Source: Listeria swaminathanii
Lineage (GTDB): Bacteria; Bacillota; Bacilli; Lactobacillales; Listeriaceae
Length of the DNA: 64,000 nt
Assembly (NCBI RefSeq): GCF_014229645.1
Contig: NZ_JAATOD010000004.1
Coordinates: 62,001 to 126,000, forward strand
Direction of reading: 5' to 3'
Made by a program: the position numbers and the translations under genes. The first letter of the stretch is position 1. Each line of letters starts with the position of its first letter. The notes under the pieces were generated by a model. It did not search any database. It was not told the origin of the DNA and saw nothing but the letters and a program-made list of their open reading frames with translations. Shown in pieces: positions 14,286 through 23,077 of the stretch.

Positions 14286-14708
<423 letters not shown>

Positions 14709-14717
14709 TAATCTTTC

Positions 14718-14749
14718 ACTTCCTGGTATTCGTGCCAGGAAGTTTTTTT
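14718..14749 (+). terminator. Terminator of the atp operon
   Basis: ACTTCCTGG (14718-14726) pairs perfectly with CCAGGAAGT (14735-14743), followed by seven T. Confidence 0.92.
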
Positions 14750-14830
14750 ATATACTCATAAGTGTATTAACTGTTTTTTCCTAGCTGTATTTGTTAAAAT
14801 GAATAGTAGCGAAATATGAGGAGCGAACAC

Positions 14831-15067
14831 ATGTATAATATTATTATGGAATCACCATATGTCATCATCATTTCACATTTACTATTTATTGTTATTACTT
14901 TCTGGGCATTACAAGCTATTAACTATGAAAAATTCATCAAGAAAAATCATGTAACACAAGCTAGATTATTATTTGTAATCATTTCAATAGTCTTAGGTTA
15001 TACATTAAGCAACTTTTTCTTGGATTATTTAGCAGCCTCAAAACAGTTAATTAATTTTTTTGGTTAA
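14831..15067 (+). CDS. ywzB: Small DUF1146 membrane protein (YwzB-like)
   Basis: A 78-residue protein with two membrane segments (about 8-32 and 45-70). Bacillus has a similar-sized DUF1146 gene, ywzB, between atpC and murAA, and the position is the same here. Its function is unknown. An in-frame ATG at 14816 overlaps the GAGGAGCG ribosome site, so the ATG at 14831 is preferred. Confidence 0.8.
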   Translation: MYNIIMESPYVIIISHLLFIVITFWALQAINYEKFIKKNHVTQARLLFVIISIVLGYTLSNFFLDYLAASKQLINFFG

Positions 15068-15133
15068 TAAAGTACTATAATAGTAAAAAATTAATAGAAG
15101 TTTATAACAACTTTAATATTACGTTAAAATCAG

Positions 15134-15163
15134 TTGATATTATAGGGTGATAAGTGGTAGAAT
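15134..15163 (+). promoter_or_regulatory. Probable murA promoter
   Basis: TTGATA (15134-15139), an 18-base spacer and TAGAAT (15158-15163) preceded by TGG, which resembles an extended -10. It lies about 83 bases before murA. Confidence 0.6.
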
Positions 15164-15245
15164 TACTAAGATATGTTTTAATTTAAATTTTGATTAATAA
15201 AATTCGATAAATGATTTAGTTATTAGTAACGCGGAGGGGTTCTTT

Positions 15246-16538
15246 TTGGAAAAAATTATTGTACGCGGTGGAAAACAGTTAAATGGTTCTGTGAAAATGG
15301 AAGGTGCCAAAAATGCTGTATTACCGGTAATAGCTGCTACATTACTTGCGAGTAAAGGTACTAGCGTATTAAAAAATGTCCCAAATTTGTCTGATGTATT
15401 CACAATTAATGAGGTTCTTAAATATCTAAATGCAGACGTTTCTTTTGTAAATGATGAAGTAACAGTTGATGCAACAGGAGAAATTACTTCTGATGCACCT
15501 TTTGAGTACGTTCGTAAAATGCGTGCTTCTATTGTTGTAATGGGACCACTTTTAGCTCGTACTGGTTCTGCACGTGTAGCTTTACCAGGTGGATGTGCAA
15601 TTGGTTCAAGACCTGTTGATTTACATTTAAAAGGTTTCGAAGCAATGGGTGCAGTAGTGAAAATTGAAAATGGTTATATTGAAGCAACTGCTGAAAAATT
15701 AGTAGGCGCTAAAGTATACTTAGACTTCCCTAGTGTGGGAGCAACTCAAAATATTATGATGGCTGCAACTTTAGCAGAAGGTACAACAGTAATTGAAAAC
15801 GTTGCTCGTGAACCTGAAATTGTTGATTTAGCCAATTTCCTTAATCAAATGGGTGCTAGAGTTATTGGTGCGGGAACAGAAGTCATTAGAATTGAAGGAG
15901 TTAAAGAACTAACTGCTACTGAACATTCTATTATTCCTGACCGTATTGAAGCTGGAACATTCATGATTGCCGCTGCGATTACAGGCGGAAATGTTTTAAT
16001 TGAAGATGCAGTTCCTGAACATATTAGTTCATTAATTGCTAAACTTGAAGAAATGGGCGTTCAAATCATTGAAGAAGATAACGGTATTCGTGTTATCGGT
16101 CCTGACAAATTAAAAGCTGTGGATGTTAAGACTATGCCACACCCAGGATTCCCAACTGATATGCAATCACAAATGATGGTAATTCAAATGTTGAGCGAAG
16201 GCACAAGCATTATGACAGAAACTGTCTTTGAAAATCGTTTCATGCATGTAGAAGAAATGCGCAGAATGAATGCTGATATGAAAATTGAAGGACATTCTGT
16301 TATTATTTCTGGTCCTGCTAAATTGCAAGGAGCAGAAGTTGCGGCAACAGATTTACGTGCAGCAGCAGCGCTTATCCTGGCTGGTCTAGTGGCGGATGGC
16401 TATACACAAGTGACTGAGTTGAAATACCTTGATCGCGGCTATAATAATTTCCACGGAAAACTACAAGCGCTTGGAGCGGATGTTGAACGTGTAGATGATT
16501 CCAAAATCGATGTAACAAACTTAGCTTCGTTATTCTAA
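15246..16538 (+). CDS. murA: UDP-N-acetylglucosamine 1-carboxyvinyltransferase (MurA)
   Basis: MurA adds enolpyruvate to UDP-GlcNAc, the first committed step of peptidoglycan synthesis and the fosfomycin target. The 430-residue protein has the PEP-binding cysteine in the loop [14 protein letters not shown] and the family stretch GAKNAVLP. It starts at TTG after GCGGAGGGG. Low-GC bacteria usually carry two paralogues; the position next to the atp operon and mbl matches MurAA of Bacillus, the main enzyme. In Listeria this protein is known to be degraded by ClpCP under control of ReoM/ReoY. Confidence 0.96.
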   Translation: MEKIIVRGGKQLNGSVKMEGAKNAVLPVIAATLLASKGTSVLKNVPNLSDVFTINEVLKYLNADVSFVNDEVTVDATGEITSDAPFEYVRKMRASIVVMGPLLARTGSARVALPGGCAIGSRPVDLHLKGFEAMGAVVKIENGYIEATAEKLVGAKVYLDFPSVGATQNIMMAATLAEGTTVIENVAREPEIVDLANFLNQMGARVIGAGTEVIRIEGVKELTATEHSIIPDRIEAGTFMIAAAITGGNVLIEDAVPEHISSLIAKLEEMGVQIIEEDNGIRVIGPDKLKAVDVKTMPHPGFPTDMQSQMMVIQMLSEGTSIMTETVFENRFMHVEEMRRMNADMKIEGHSVIISGPAKLQGAEVAATDLRAAAALILAGLVADGYTQVTELKYLDRGYNNFHGKLQALGADVERVDDSKIDVTNLASLF

Positions 16539-16550
16539 TTTCAAATGTTA

Positions 16551-16580
16551 AAAACCGTATCTTTTGGATGCGGTTTTTTT
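16551..16580 (+). terminator. Terminator after murA
   Basis: AAAACCGTATC (16551-16561) pairs with GATGCGGTTTT (16567-16577), then T residues. Confidence 0.88.
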
Positions 16581-16638
16581 ATTTATCGTAAAAAAACCAC
16601 GTTGTTCTAAAATTTACATTCCAGCCTTCCATAAATTA

Positions 16639-16647
16639 TGCTATAAT
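16639..16647 (+). promoter_or_regulatory. Extended -10 promoter of mbl
   Basis: TGCTATAAT is a perfect extended -10. The -35 region is poor, which is usual for extended -10 promoters. It lies about 50 bases before the mbl start. Confidence 0.6.
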
Positions 16648-16699
16648 TCAGAATGAGATGTAAAATTAGGTGTACACCACGAAAGGAGTTAAAGTATAA

Positions 16700-17695
16700 A
16701 TGGCAAAAGATGTTGGTATCGATTTAGGTACAGCCAATGTATTAATTCATGTTAAAGGAAGAGGAATCGTTGTTAACGAACCTGCAGTTGTCGCTGTGAA
16801 CAATAAGACAGGGCAAGTTCTAGCCGTTGGATCAGAAGCAAGAGATATGGTTGGTAGAACTCCGGGAGATATTACGGCAATTAAACCAATGAAAGATGGG
16901 GTTATTGCTGATTTTGATATTGTTCAAGAAATGCTGCGTTTCTTTATACAAAAACTAAATTTAAAAACCTTTTTTTCACGGCCACGTATTTTAATTTGTT
17001 GTCCAACGAATATTACTTCTGTCGAGCAAAAAGCAATTCGAGAAGTTGCTGAAAAAAGTGGTGGAAAGCAAGTATTCCTAGAAGAAGAACCTAAAGTTGC
17101 AGCTATTGGTGCTGGAATGGATATTTTCGAGCCTTCTGGTAATATGATTATTGACATTGGTGGAGGTACTGCGGACGTTGCTGTTTTATCCATGGGTGAT
17201 ATCGTAACTAGTCAATCAGTAAAAGTTGCTGGTAATAAATGGGATGCAGATATTTTAAACTATGTGAAACGTAAATATAACGTACTTATTGGTGAAAGAA
17301 CTGCTGAAAATATTAAAGTTACAATCGGTACTGCTAGTCAAGGCGCTAAAGAAGAAAAAATGGAAATTCGTGGTAGAGATTTAGTGAGTGGTTTACCTAA
17401 AACAATTTCGATTACAAGTTCTGAAGTAGAAGAAGCTATCCATGATTCATTACACCTAATGGTACTAGCTGCTAGACAAGTTCTGGAACAAACACCTCCT
17501 GAGCTTTCAGCGGATATTATTGATAGAGGAATCATCATGACTGGTGGCGGATCGTTACTACATGGTTTAGACGAGTTAATGTCCGAGCAATTAAAGGTTC
17601 CAGTTTTAATTACAGAGAATCCTTTAGATGTAGTAGCACTTGGTACTGGCATTTTACTTGACTCACTTACAAATAAAAAACGTAATAAATTCTAA
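16700..17695 (+). CDS. mbl: MreB-family cell-shape actin (Mbl)
   Basis: The 331-residue actin homologue forms membrane-bound filaments that guide peptidoglycan synthesis along the cell body. Actin-fold nucleotide motifs are GIDLGTANVLIHVKG (phosphate 1), IIDIGGGTADVAVLS (phosphate 2) and IIMTGGGSLLHGLD (adenosine). Paralogues MreB, Mbl and MreBH are close; I call Mbl from its place before fabZ, as in Bacillus. The intervening Bacillus sporulation genes spoIIQ and spoIIID are absent. It is probably cotranscribed with fabZ 21 bases downstream. Confidence 0.88.
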   Translation: MAKDVGIDLGTANVLIHVKGRGIVVNEPAVVAVNNKTGQVLAVGSEARDMVGRTPGDITAIKPMKDGVIADFDIVQEMLRFFIQKLNLKTFFSRPRILICCPTNITSVEQKAIREVAEKSGGKQVFLEEEPKVAAIGAGMDIFEPSGNMIIDIGGGTADVAVLSMGDIVTSQSVKVAGNKWDADILNYVKRKYNVLIGERTAENIKVTIGTASQGAKEEKMEIRGRDLVSGLPKTISITSSEVEEAIHDSLHLMVLAARQVLEQTPPELSADIIDRGIIMTGGGSLLHGLDELMSEQLKVPVLITENPLDVVALGTGILLDSLTNKKRNKF

Positions 17696-17716
17696 AGTTG
17701 AATTTGGGGGATGTAT

Positions 17717-18151
17717 ATGTTAGATATTAAAAAAATCAAAGAAATCTTACCTCATCGTTATCCATTTTTATTAGTAGATAGAGTTATTTCTGTTGAAGAA
17801 GGAAAAAAAGTTACTGCTATAAAGAATGTAACGGTAAATGAAGAATTCTTTAACGGACATTTTCCGGAGTACCCGGTAATGCCGGGCGTACTAATAGTAG
17901 AAGCACTAGCACAAACAAGTGGAATTGCAATGATGCAAAGTGAAGCAAACAAAGGAAAGATTGGCTTATTTGCTGGAATTGATGGCTGTCGTTTTAAACG
18001 TCAAGTTGTCCCAGGAGATCAACTATTACTTGAAGCTGAAATTACTCGTATGAGAGGCGCAATCGCAAAAGCAAAAGTGAAAGCAACAGTTGAAGGCGAT
18101 TTGGTTTGTGAAGCTGAAATTATGTTTGCTCTATCTGATTTACCTAAATAA
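17717..18151 (+). CDS. fabZ: 3-hydroxyacyl-[acyl-carrier-protein] dehydratase FabZ
   Basis: It dehydrates 3-hydroxyacyl-ACP in fatty acid elongation. The 144-residue hot-dog-fold protein has the catalytic histidine in [16 protein letters not shown] and the conserved glutamate just after in IVEALAQ. Two ATGs are close (17711 and 17717); the second gives the usual MLDI start with proper spacing from the TTTGGGGG ribosome site. A terminator follows. Confidence 0.95.
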   Translation: MLDIKKIKEILPHRYPFLLVDRVISVEEGKKVTAIKNVTVNEEFFNGHFPEYPVMPGVLIVEALAQTSGIAMMQSEANKGKIGLFAGIDGCRFKRQVVPGDQLLLEAEITRMRGAIAKAKVKATVEGDLVCEAEIMFALSDLPK

Positions 18152-18159
18152 AAAGATTG

Positions 18160-18193
18160 GCACTGAAGCCCAAATGGGTTTTAGTGCTTTTTT
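18160..18193 (+). terminator. Terminator after fabZ
   Basis: GCACT (18160-18164) pairs with AGTGC (18183-18187), with an inner GCCC/GGGT stem, followed by T residues. Confidence 0.85.
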
Positions 18194-18292
18194 CATGTTC
18201 TCAGAATAGCATGGTTTTAAAAAGGTTACAAAGTACTAAAATGACATTTCCGGGTAAATTACCCCCATGAAACAGTGTTTTTCTATTAGGAG

Positions 18293-18337
18293 AAAATGGC
18301 CTTTTGTGTGAGTTAGACCTAGTGAAAATGCAGTTTT
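18293..18337 (+). promoter_or_regulatory. ComK box upstream of ssbB
   Basis: Two perfect AT-boxes of the form AAAA-N5-TTTT lie at 18293-18305 and 18325-18337, separated by 19 bases (32 bases start to start). Tandem AT-boxes at whole helical turns are the binding site of the competence regulator ComK in Bacillus. The second box ends seven bases before the -35 element. The same geometry recurs before comFA at 27481. Confidence 0.75.
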
Positions 18338-18343
18338 AGCAAT

Positions 18344-18372
18344 TTTACAAAGAAAATTTTATCCAATATAAT
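18344..18372 (+). promoter_or_regulatory. Promoter of ssbB
   Basis: TTTACA (18344-18349), a 17-base spacer and TATAAT (18367-18372), placed directly after the ComK box. Confidence 0.7.
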
Positions 18373-18402
18373 CGCTATACACCAAAAGAAAGAGGCGATT
18401 AT

Positions 18403-18768
18403 ATGATTAATCAAGTAACTTTAGTAGGACGGTTAACGAAGGAACCAGAATTAAAATGGACTACAGAAGATAGAGCTGTGTTGAATTTAACCCTTGCTTT
18501 GAATCGGTTTGGCAAAAATAAACGAGTAGAAAGTGATGCTGATTTTATTCAATGTGTTATTTGGGGAAAAAGGGCAGAAGCAACAGCAGAATTTTGTAGC
18601 AAGGGACAATTAGTAGGTATTGTTGGGGAATTACAATCGCGTAATTATTTAAATAAAGAGGAGCAAAAAATCTATATTACGGAGGTTTTAGTACATCAGA
18701 TTAGGTATTTATCAAGTAGAAATAAAGATGAAAGTATAGTTAATATCCTTCAAGAAGAAGAGGAATGA
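18403..18768 (+). CDS. ssbB: Competence-type single-stranded DNA-binding protein (SsbB-like)
   Basis: This 121-residue OB-fold protein starts INQVTLVGRLTKEPEL and keeps the aromatic and basic DNA-binding positions (RFGKN, DFIQCVIWGKRAE). It lacks the long glycine-rich linker and acidic DDDIPF-like tip of the essential replication SSB, though it ends in four acidic residues. Bacillus SsbB (YwpH) is similar in length, lies in the same place after fabZ and mbl, and protects incoming single-stranded DNA during transformation. The ComK box upstream supports a competence role. It is monocistronic. Confidence 0.88.
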   Translation: MINQVTLVGRLTKEPELKWTTEDRAVLNLTLALNRFGKNKRVESDADFIQCVIWGKRAEATAEFCSKGQLVGIVGELQSRNYLNKEEQKIYITEVLVHQIRYLSSRNKDESIVNILQEEEE

Positions 18769-19158
18769 TGTAATACTTTGTTATAAAGGGCTCTATTTTA
18801 TGGCGGGTTTTCAAAAAACTGAGTGAAAAAGCGGTGAATATGAATGATTTTAGCTTGTGTTTGTAATGGAAAAAATTTCCAATTCTGGTCGATGAAGAAA
18901 TTTAGTTCACTATTTTAACTATATTTAAGTTTATCTATGAATGGCTAGAACGCAACAGCAAGCTAGGATAGGGAGAATTCCCTCTAAAACAGAACCAAGA
19001 TAAATAAAAATCAGACAATAAAGGCAATTTACAAATATTGCAGGAAAACCGATACTAATAGAAGCTGTGTCATACATGCTTAATTTTTTAGTAACCAAGC
19101 TGCTAATTTCATATGGTACGATTATCCTCGAAAGTTATCAAGGAGGGAAAATAAGTAC
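18769..19158 (+). other. 390-base gap before the LysM-3D gene
   Basis: No gene is visible. The sequence has several short possible hairpins: AGGGA/TCCCT (about 18970-18983) and GCAAT/ATTGC (near 19023-19043). These could be a long 5' leader of the LysM-3D gene. I compared it mentally with the c-di-AMP riboswitch that precedes some cell-wall hydrolase genes and saw no match to its conserved segments. Confidence 0.4.
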
Positions 19159-19989
19159 ATGAAAAAAACAGTAGTAGCCATTGCGGCTGGTTTAATTATT
19201 GCAGGATCTGGTTCAACTCAAGCTTTTGCGGCTGAGTATAAAGTGCAAGATGGTGATTCACTTTGGAAAATATCAAATGAAAATAATGTTTCTATAAAAC
19301 AATTGAAAGAAGACAACAATTTGAGTTCTAATTTGATTTTTCCAAATCAAACACTACAAGTAAATAGTGGAAAAGAAAAATCCACTGCGCCTACAAGTAA
19401 TTCTAAATACACGGTAGTCTCTGGAGATACTCTTAGTCATATCGCTTTAGATTATGGGGTAACAGTTAACCAACTAAAATCATGGAATAATCTTTCTTCT
19501 GATTTAATTTTAGTCGGCCAAAAATTATCTGTTGGTAGTAACGCAGTAGCTAGCGAAAATAATTCAACAGCAGATAATTCGAATAATAAAGTTACAGAAC
19601 AACCAAAAGAAGAAAAAGCAGCACCAACAACTCAAAAATCAACTTCATCTAACGAAGCATCGTCCAATAGCTCTTCTAACTCTTCATCAGCGCAAGGAAA
19701 TGTTTCGAAAGAGATAACAGTAACTGCAACTGCATATAGCAAAGCAGAGCCTGGTTTGAGCCATATGACAGCAACTGGGATTGATTTGAATGACAATCCA
19801 CGTGTTATTGCAGTCGATCCATCTGTAATTCCTTTAGGATCAAAAGTTTATGTTGAAGGATACGGACAAGCGATTGCAGCTGATACTGGTGGTGCGATTA
19901 AAGGAAATAAAATTGATGTACATTTAAACTCAGTGCAAGAAGTTAACAACTGGGGTGTAAAACAAGTTAAAGTACAAATTTTAGATTAA
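19159..19989 (+). CDS. Secreted LysM and 3D-domain protein (Rpf/YocH-like)
   Basis: A 276-residue exported protein: signal peptide with cleavage likely after AFA-A (about 25), two LysM modules (about 26-69 and 82-126) that bind peptidoglycan, a Ser/Asn/Thr-rich linker, and a C-terminal 3D domain (about 185-276) with its aspartates in AVDPSVIPLGS, AADTGGAIKG and IDVHL. The 3D fold occurs in lytic transglycosylases such as MltA and in Firmicute Rpf-like stationary-phase proteins. From memory this corresponds to Listeria Lmo2522, described as an Rpf-like protein. It has its own terminator. Confidence 0.88.
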   Translation: MKKTVVAIAAGLIIAGSGSTQAFAAEYKVQDGDSLWKISNENNVSIKQLKEDNNLSSNLIFPNQTLQVNSGKEKSTAPTSNSKYTVVSGDTLSHIALDYGVTVNQLKSWNNLSSDLILVGQKLSVGSNAVASENNSTADNSNNKVTEQPKEEKAAPTTQKSTSSNEASSNSSSNSSSAQGNVSKEITVTATAYSKAEPGLSHMTATGIDLNDNPRVIAVDPSVIPLGSKVYVEGYGQAIAADTGGAIKGNKIDVHLNSVQEVNNWGVKQVKVQILD

Positions 19990-20003
19990 TTTGATCCCTG
20001 TAT

Positions 20004-20047
20004 AAAAAAAGACTGTAAGTGGCATAATGCTATTTACAGTCTTTTTT
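20004..20047 (+). terminator. Terminator after the LysM-3D gene
   Basis: AAAAAAGACTGTAA pairs with TTACAGTCTTTTTT across a 16-base loop, with a T run on the downstream side. Confidence 0.88.
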
Positions 20048-20119
20048 GTAGATTAAAAATAGGAAGCGCCCTTATTTTATGATAAACTTATACATAATAA
20101 AGTTTTTTAGGAGATACAT

Positions 20120-20854
20120 ATGAAAAAGCAGGAAATTTCAATTTTAAATATACCTTTTTATAATACAACGCAAGCAGGATTTGTGGAGGAGTTGTATAAA
20201 GCTGCGCAAAATGAGGAGCGGCGATTTGTGGTTACAGCTAATCCGGAAATTGTTATGCATGCTCGGACAGATAAAGAATTTGAAGCGATTTTGCGACAGG
20301 CTGATTATATTGTACCCGATGGTATTGGGATTATAATGGCTTCTGAAAAGCTTGGCGATCCTCTAAAAGAACGCGTGACTGGTTATGATACGATGGTCGG
20401 TTTATTGAAAAAGCCTCTGCGGTGTTATTTTTTAGGGGCAAAACCTGAAGTGAGCCGAGCGGTTGAAGCGAACGTACGAGAAAAGTATCCAGAAGCAGTT
20501 GTTTGTGGCGTTCATCACGGTTATTTTGATGCACTAGAAAGTGAAGAAATCGCTAAGGAAATACTTGCGGCACAACCAGATGTTATTTTTGTTGCATTAG
20601 GTTCTCCTGCTCAAGAAAAATGGATTTTGTCACAGTTGAGCAATTTTACTAAAGGAATTTTTATTGGTGTAGGAGGAAGCTTTGATGTTTTAACGGATAA
20701 TGTGAAGCGCGCACCGAAAATTTGGATAAAATTGAGATTAGAATGGGTATACCGATTGCTTTCTAATCCTTCTAGATGGAGACGTTTTTTCGCAATACCT
20801 CAATTTATGCTTGTTATTCGCAAAGAGCGCAAGCGTTTGAAAAAGGGTGAGTAA
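20120..20854 (+). CDS. tagA: UDP-ManNAc transferase of wall teichoic acid linkage (TagA/WecG family)
   Basis: It adds ManNAc to the GlcNAc-diphospholipid made by TagO, completing the linkage disaccharide of wall teichoic acid. The 244 residues fit the WecG/TagA/CpsF family, with VTANPEIVMHA, YIVPDGIGIIMAS (conserved aspartate) and IFIGVGGSFDVLTD. Its ManNAc donor comes from MnaA (5.8 kb) and its lipid acceptor from TagO (22 kb). It abuts the next gene with no gap. Confidence 0.92.
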   Translation: MKKQEISILNIPFYNTTQAGFVEELYKAAQNEERRFVVTANPEIVMHARTDKEFEAILRQADYIVPDGIGIIMASEKLGDPLKERVTGYDTMVGLLKKPLRCYFLGAKPEVSRAVEANVREKYPEAVVCGVHHGYFDALESEEIAKEILAAQPDVIFVALGSPAQEKWILSQLSNFTKGIFIGVGGSFDVLTDNVKRAPKIWIKLRLEWVYRLLSNPSRWRRFFAIPQFMLVIRKERKRLKKGE

Positions 20855-21979
20855 ATGTATTTTCGAAAGGCAAGGCTAATTCATGCAGAACTGCCGCTCG
20901 TTGCCCCGTTTAAAACTAGTTATGGCGAACTAAAAAGTAAGGATTTTTATATTGTTGAGTTAGTGAGCGAGGATGGGATTTGCGGATACGGGGAGTTGGA
21001 AGCTTTTCCGATACCTGATTATACGGAAGAGACGTTAGATACTGCTATTTTGATTGTTAAACAGCATTTGCTTCCGCTACTCGCACAAAAAGAAATTCAT
21101 ACCCCGGAAGAAGTCAATCAGTTGTTTGGGTGGATTCAAGGCAATGAAATGGCAAAAGCGGCTGTGGAACTGGCTGTTTGGGATGCTTTTGCAAAGCGTG
21201 AGAAGCGTTCGTTGGCCAAAATGATTGGAGCAACAAAGGATTCGATCGCTGTTGGTGTTAGCGTTGGTTTACAACAAGATGTCGAGGCGTTGGTTCAATT
21301 AATTGGTCGTTATGTGGATGAAGGCTATGAAAGAGTGAAATTAAAAATCGCACCACATAAAGATATTCAATTTATAGAGGCTGTGCGCAAAAAATTTCCA
21401 AATCTAAGCTTGATGGCAGATGCGAATTCAGCGTATAATAGAGAAGATTTCTCCTTGCTAAAGGAATTAGATCAATATAATTTAGAAATGATTGAGCAGC
21501 CATTTGGAACAAAAGATTTCGTGGATCACGCTTGGTTACAAGCAAAATTAAAGACGCGAATTTGTTTGGATGAAAATATTCGGTCGCTAGATGATGTGAA
21601 ACAAGCTCATATGTTAGGTAGCTGCCAGGCGGTTAATTTAAAATTAGCACGTGTTGGAGGTATGTCCGAGGCGCTCAAGATAGTGAAGTATTGTAAGGAT
21701 AATGATTTGCTTGTCTGGTGTGGTGGCATGCTCGAAGCTGGGATTGGTAGAGCACATAATATTGCCTTAGCCGCTCGGGATGAATTCACTTTTCCGGGAG
21801 ATATTTCTGCATCAAATCGTTATTTCAATGAAGATATTGTTTCACCAGCATTTGCGTTGATTCAAGGAAAACTTAATGTGCCGGTCAATCCAGGTATTGG
21901 AGTGACTTTAAATTTAAACGTTTTACAAAAATACACTAAGTCAACAGAAGAAATTTTGCTAGATAAAGGATGGAGCTGA
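20855..21979 (+). CDS. menC: Enolase-superfamily enzyme, probable o-succinylbenzoate synthase (MenC)
   Basis: The 374-residue protein has the enolase-superfamily layout: a capping domain, then a barrel with the K-x-K pair in YERVKLKI, metal ligands in MADANSAY, MIEQPF and CLDEN, and the lysine of NLKLARVGG. N-terminal LVAPFKTSYGE is typical of the MenC/N-acylamino-acid racemase group. MenC forms o-succinylbenzoate in menaquinone synthesis. Its start touches the tagA stop and tagO follows after seven bases, so a quinone gene lies inside a teichoic acid operon. N-acylamino-acid racemase or dipeptide epimerase activity is the alternative. Confidence 0.78.
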   Translation: MYFRKARLIHAELPLVAPFKTSYGELKSKDFYIVELVSEDGICGYGELEAFPIPDYTEETLDTAILIVKQHLLPLLAQKEIHTPEEVNQLFGWIQGNEMAKAAVELAVWDAFAKREKRSLAKMIGATKDSIAVGVSVGLQQDVEALVQLIGRYVDEGYERVKLKIAPHKDIQFIEAVRKKFPNLSLMADANSAYNREDFSLLKELDQYNLEMIEQPFGTKDFVDHAWLQAKLKTRICLDENIRSLDDVKQAHMLGSCQAVNLKLARVGGMSEALKIVKYCKDNDLLVWCGGMLEAGIGRAHNIALAARDEFTFPGDISASNRYFNEDIVSPAFALIQGKLNVPVNPGIGVTLNLNVLQKYTKSTEEILLDKGWS

Positions 21980-21986
21980 AAAAACA

Positions 21987-23039
21987 TTGCTAATATGGAG
22001 TATATTGATTAGCTTTGCTGTTGGTATCATTATGGTACCGATAATTAGGAAATTTGCCTTCCGAATTAATGCGGTTGATACACCGCGGGAAAGGCATAAA
22101 CATACGAAAACAACAGCCACTTTAGGTGGATTAGCTATTTTTATAAGTTTTTCAGTAGGGATGCTTTTGGCGCCAATTGATAAGTCTGGTTTTATGCCAA
22201 TTTATTTTGGTGCTTTAATTATTATCACTACAGGTTTTATTGATGACATTTTTGATTTGTCGCCAAAATGGAAAATGGTCGGACAGATTTTAGCTGCTCT
22301 ATGCGTGACTGTTTGGGGAGATATTACCATTAATTTTATTAACGTTCCTTTTTATGGGCAAGTAGATTTTGGCTATTTTGCGATCCCGTTATCGATTATT
22401 TGGATTGTGGCAATTGTAAATGCATTAAACTTAATTGATGGATTAGATGGTCTCGCGGGTGGTATTTCTATTATCGCTTTAATGACGATTGCTGGCATGG
22501 CTTTGCTTTTAAAAGATGCTTTTGTTGCTCCGGTTGCGCTTATTCTGGCGGCAGCAGTTGCGGCATTCTTAATCTATAATTTCCCTCCAGCCAGTATTTT
22601 TATGGGGGATACGGGAGCGCTGTTTCTCGGTTATATGATTGCTGTTTTATCTTTAATGGGCTTTAAAAATGTCACTTTTATTTCGTTGTTAGTGCCACTT
22701 ATTATTCTTGGAGTGCCTTTATCAGATACTTTTTTTGCGATTGTAAGGAGATTAAAAGAGCGAATGCCGATTTCTTCAGCAGATAGGTCGCATATTCACC
22801 ATAGGCTAATGGCGCTTGGGTTTACAGAGAAACAAACTGTGCTATTAATTTATTGCATGGCACTACTATTTTCGATGACAGGATTTGTCTTTTCGTTCTC
22901 TACAGCTTGGGGAGCGATGCTATTACTTTTATTATTAATCTTTAGTATAGAAATTATTGTTGAATTTATTGGGCTAATTGGCGAAGATTATCGGCCAATC
23001 CTTAACTTACTACAAAAAATACATCGAAAACGGAAATAA
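21987..23039 (+). CDS. tagO: Undecaprenyl-phosphate GlcNAc-1-phosphate transferase (TagO)
   Basis: It starts wall teichoic acid synthesis by loading GlcNAc-1-phosphate onto undecaprenyl phosphate. The 350-residue multi-pass protein has family motifs DTPRERHKHTKTTATLGG, IDDIFDLSPKWKM, NALNLIDGLDGLAGG, MGDTGALFLG and the HIHHRL loop. The start is TTG with GGATGGAGC upstream. The tagA-menC-tagO genes are almost contiguous. A bidirectional terminator follows. Confidence 0.94.
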   Translation: MLIWSILISFAVGIIMVPIIRKFAFRINAVDTPRERHKHTKTTATLGGLAIFISFSVGMLLAPIDKSGFMPIYFGALIIITTGFIDDIFDLSPKWKMVGQILAALCVTVWGDITINFINVPFYGQVDFGYFAIPLSIIWIVAIVNALNLIDGLDGLAGGISIIALMTIAGMALLLKDAFVAPVALILAAAVAAFLIYNFPPASIFMGDTGALFLGYMIAVLSLMGFKNVTFISLLVPLIILGVPLSDTFFAIVRRLKERMPISSADRSHIHHRLMALGFTEKQTVLLIYCMALLFSMTGFVFSFSTAWGAMLLLLLLIFSIEIIVEFIGLIGEDYRPILNLLQKIHRKRK

Positions 23040-23043
23040 AAAA

Positions 23044-23074
23044 ACCAACAACTAATTATTAGTTGTTGGTTTTT
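23044..23074. terminator. Bidirectional terminator between tagO and the LCP gene
   Basis: ACCAACAACTAAT (23044-23056) and ATTAGTTGTTGGT (23058-23070) are a perfect inverted repeat, with A runs before and T runs after, so it can end both converging transcripts. Confidence 0.93.
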
Positions 23075-23077
23075 GTT

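Noticed and set aside
18850..19140. c-di-AMP riboswitch before the LysM-3D gene
   Set aside because: The conserved segments of that riboswitch class (for example GAATCC and GGGAGG-type elements in order) are not found; only small unrelated hairpins are visible.
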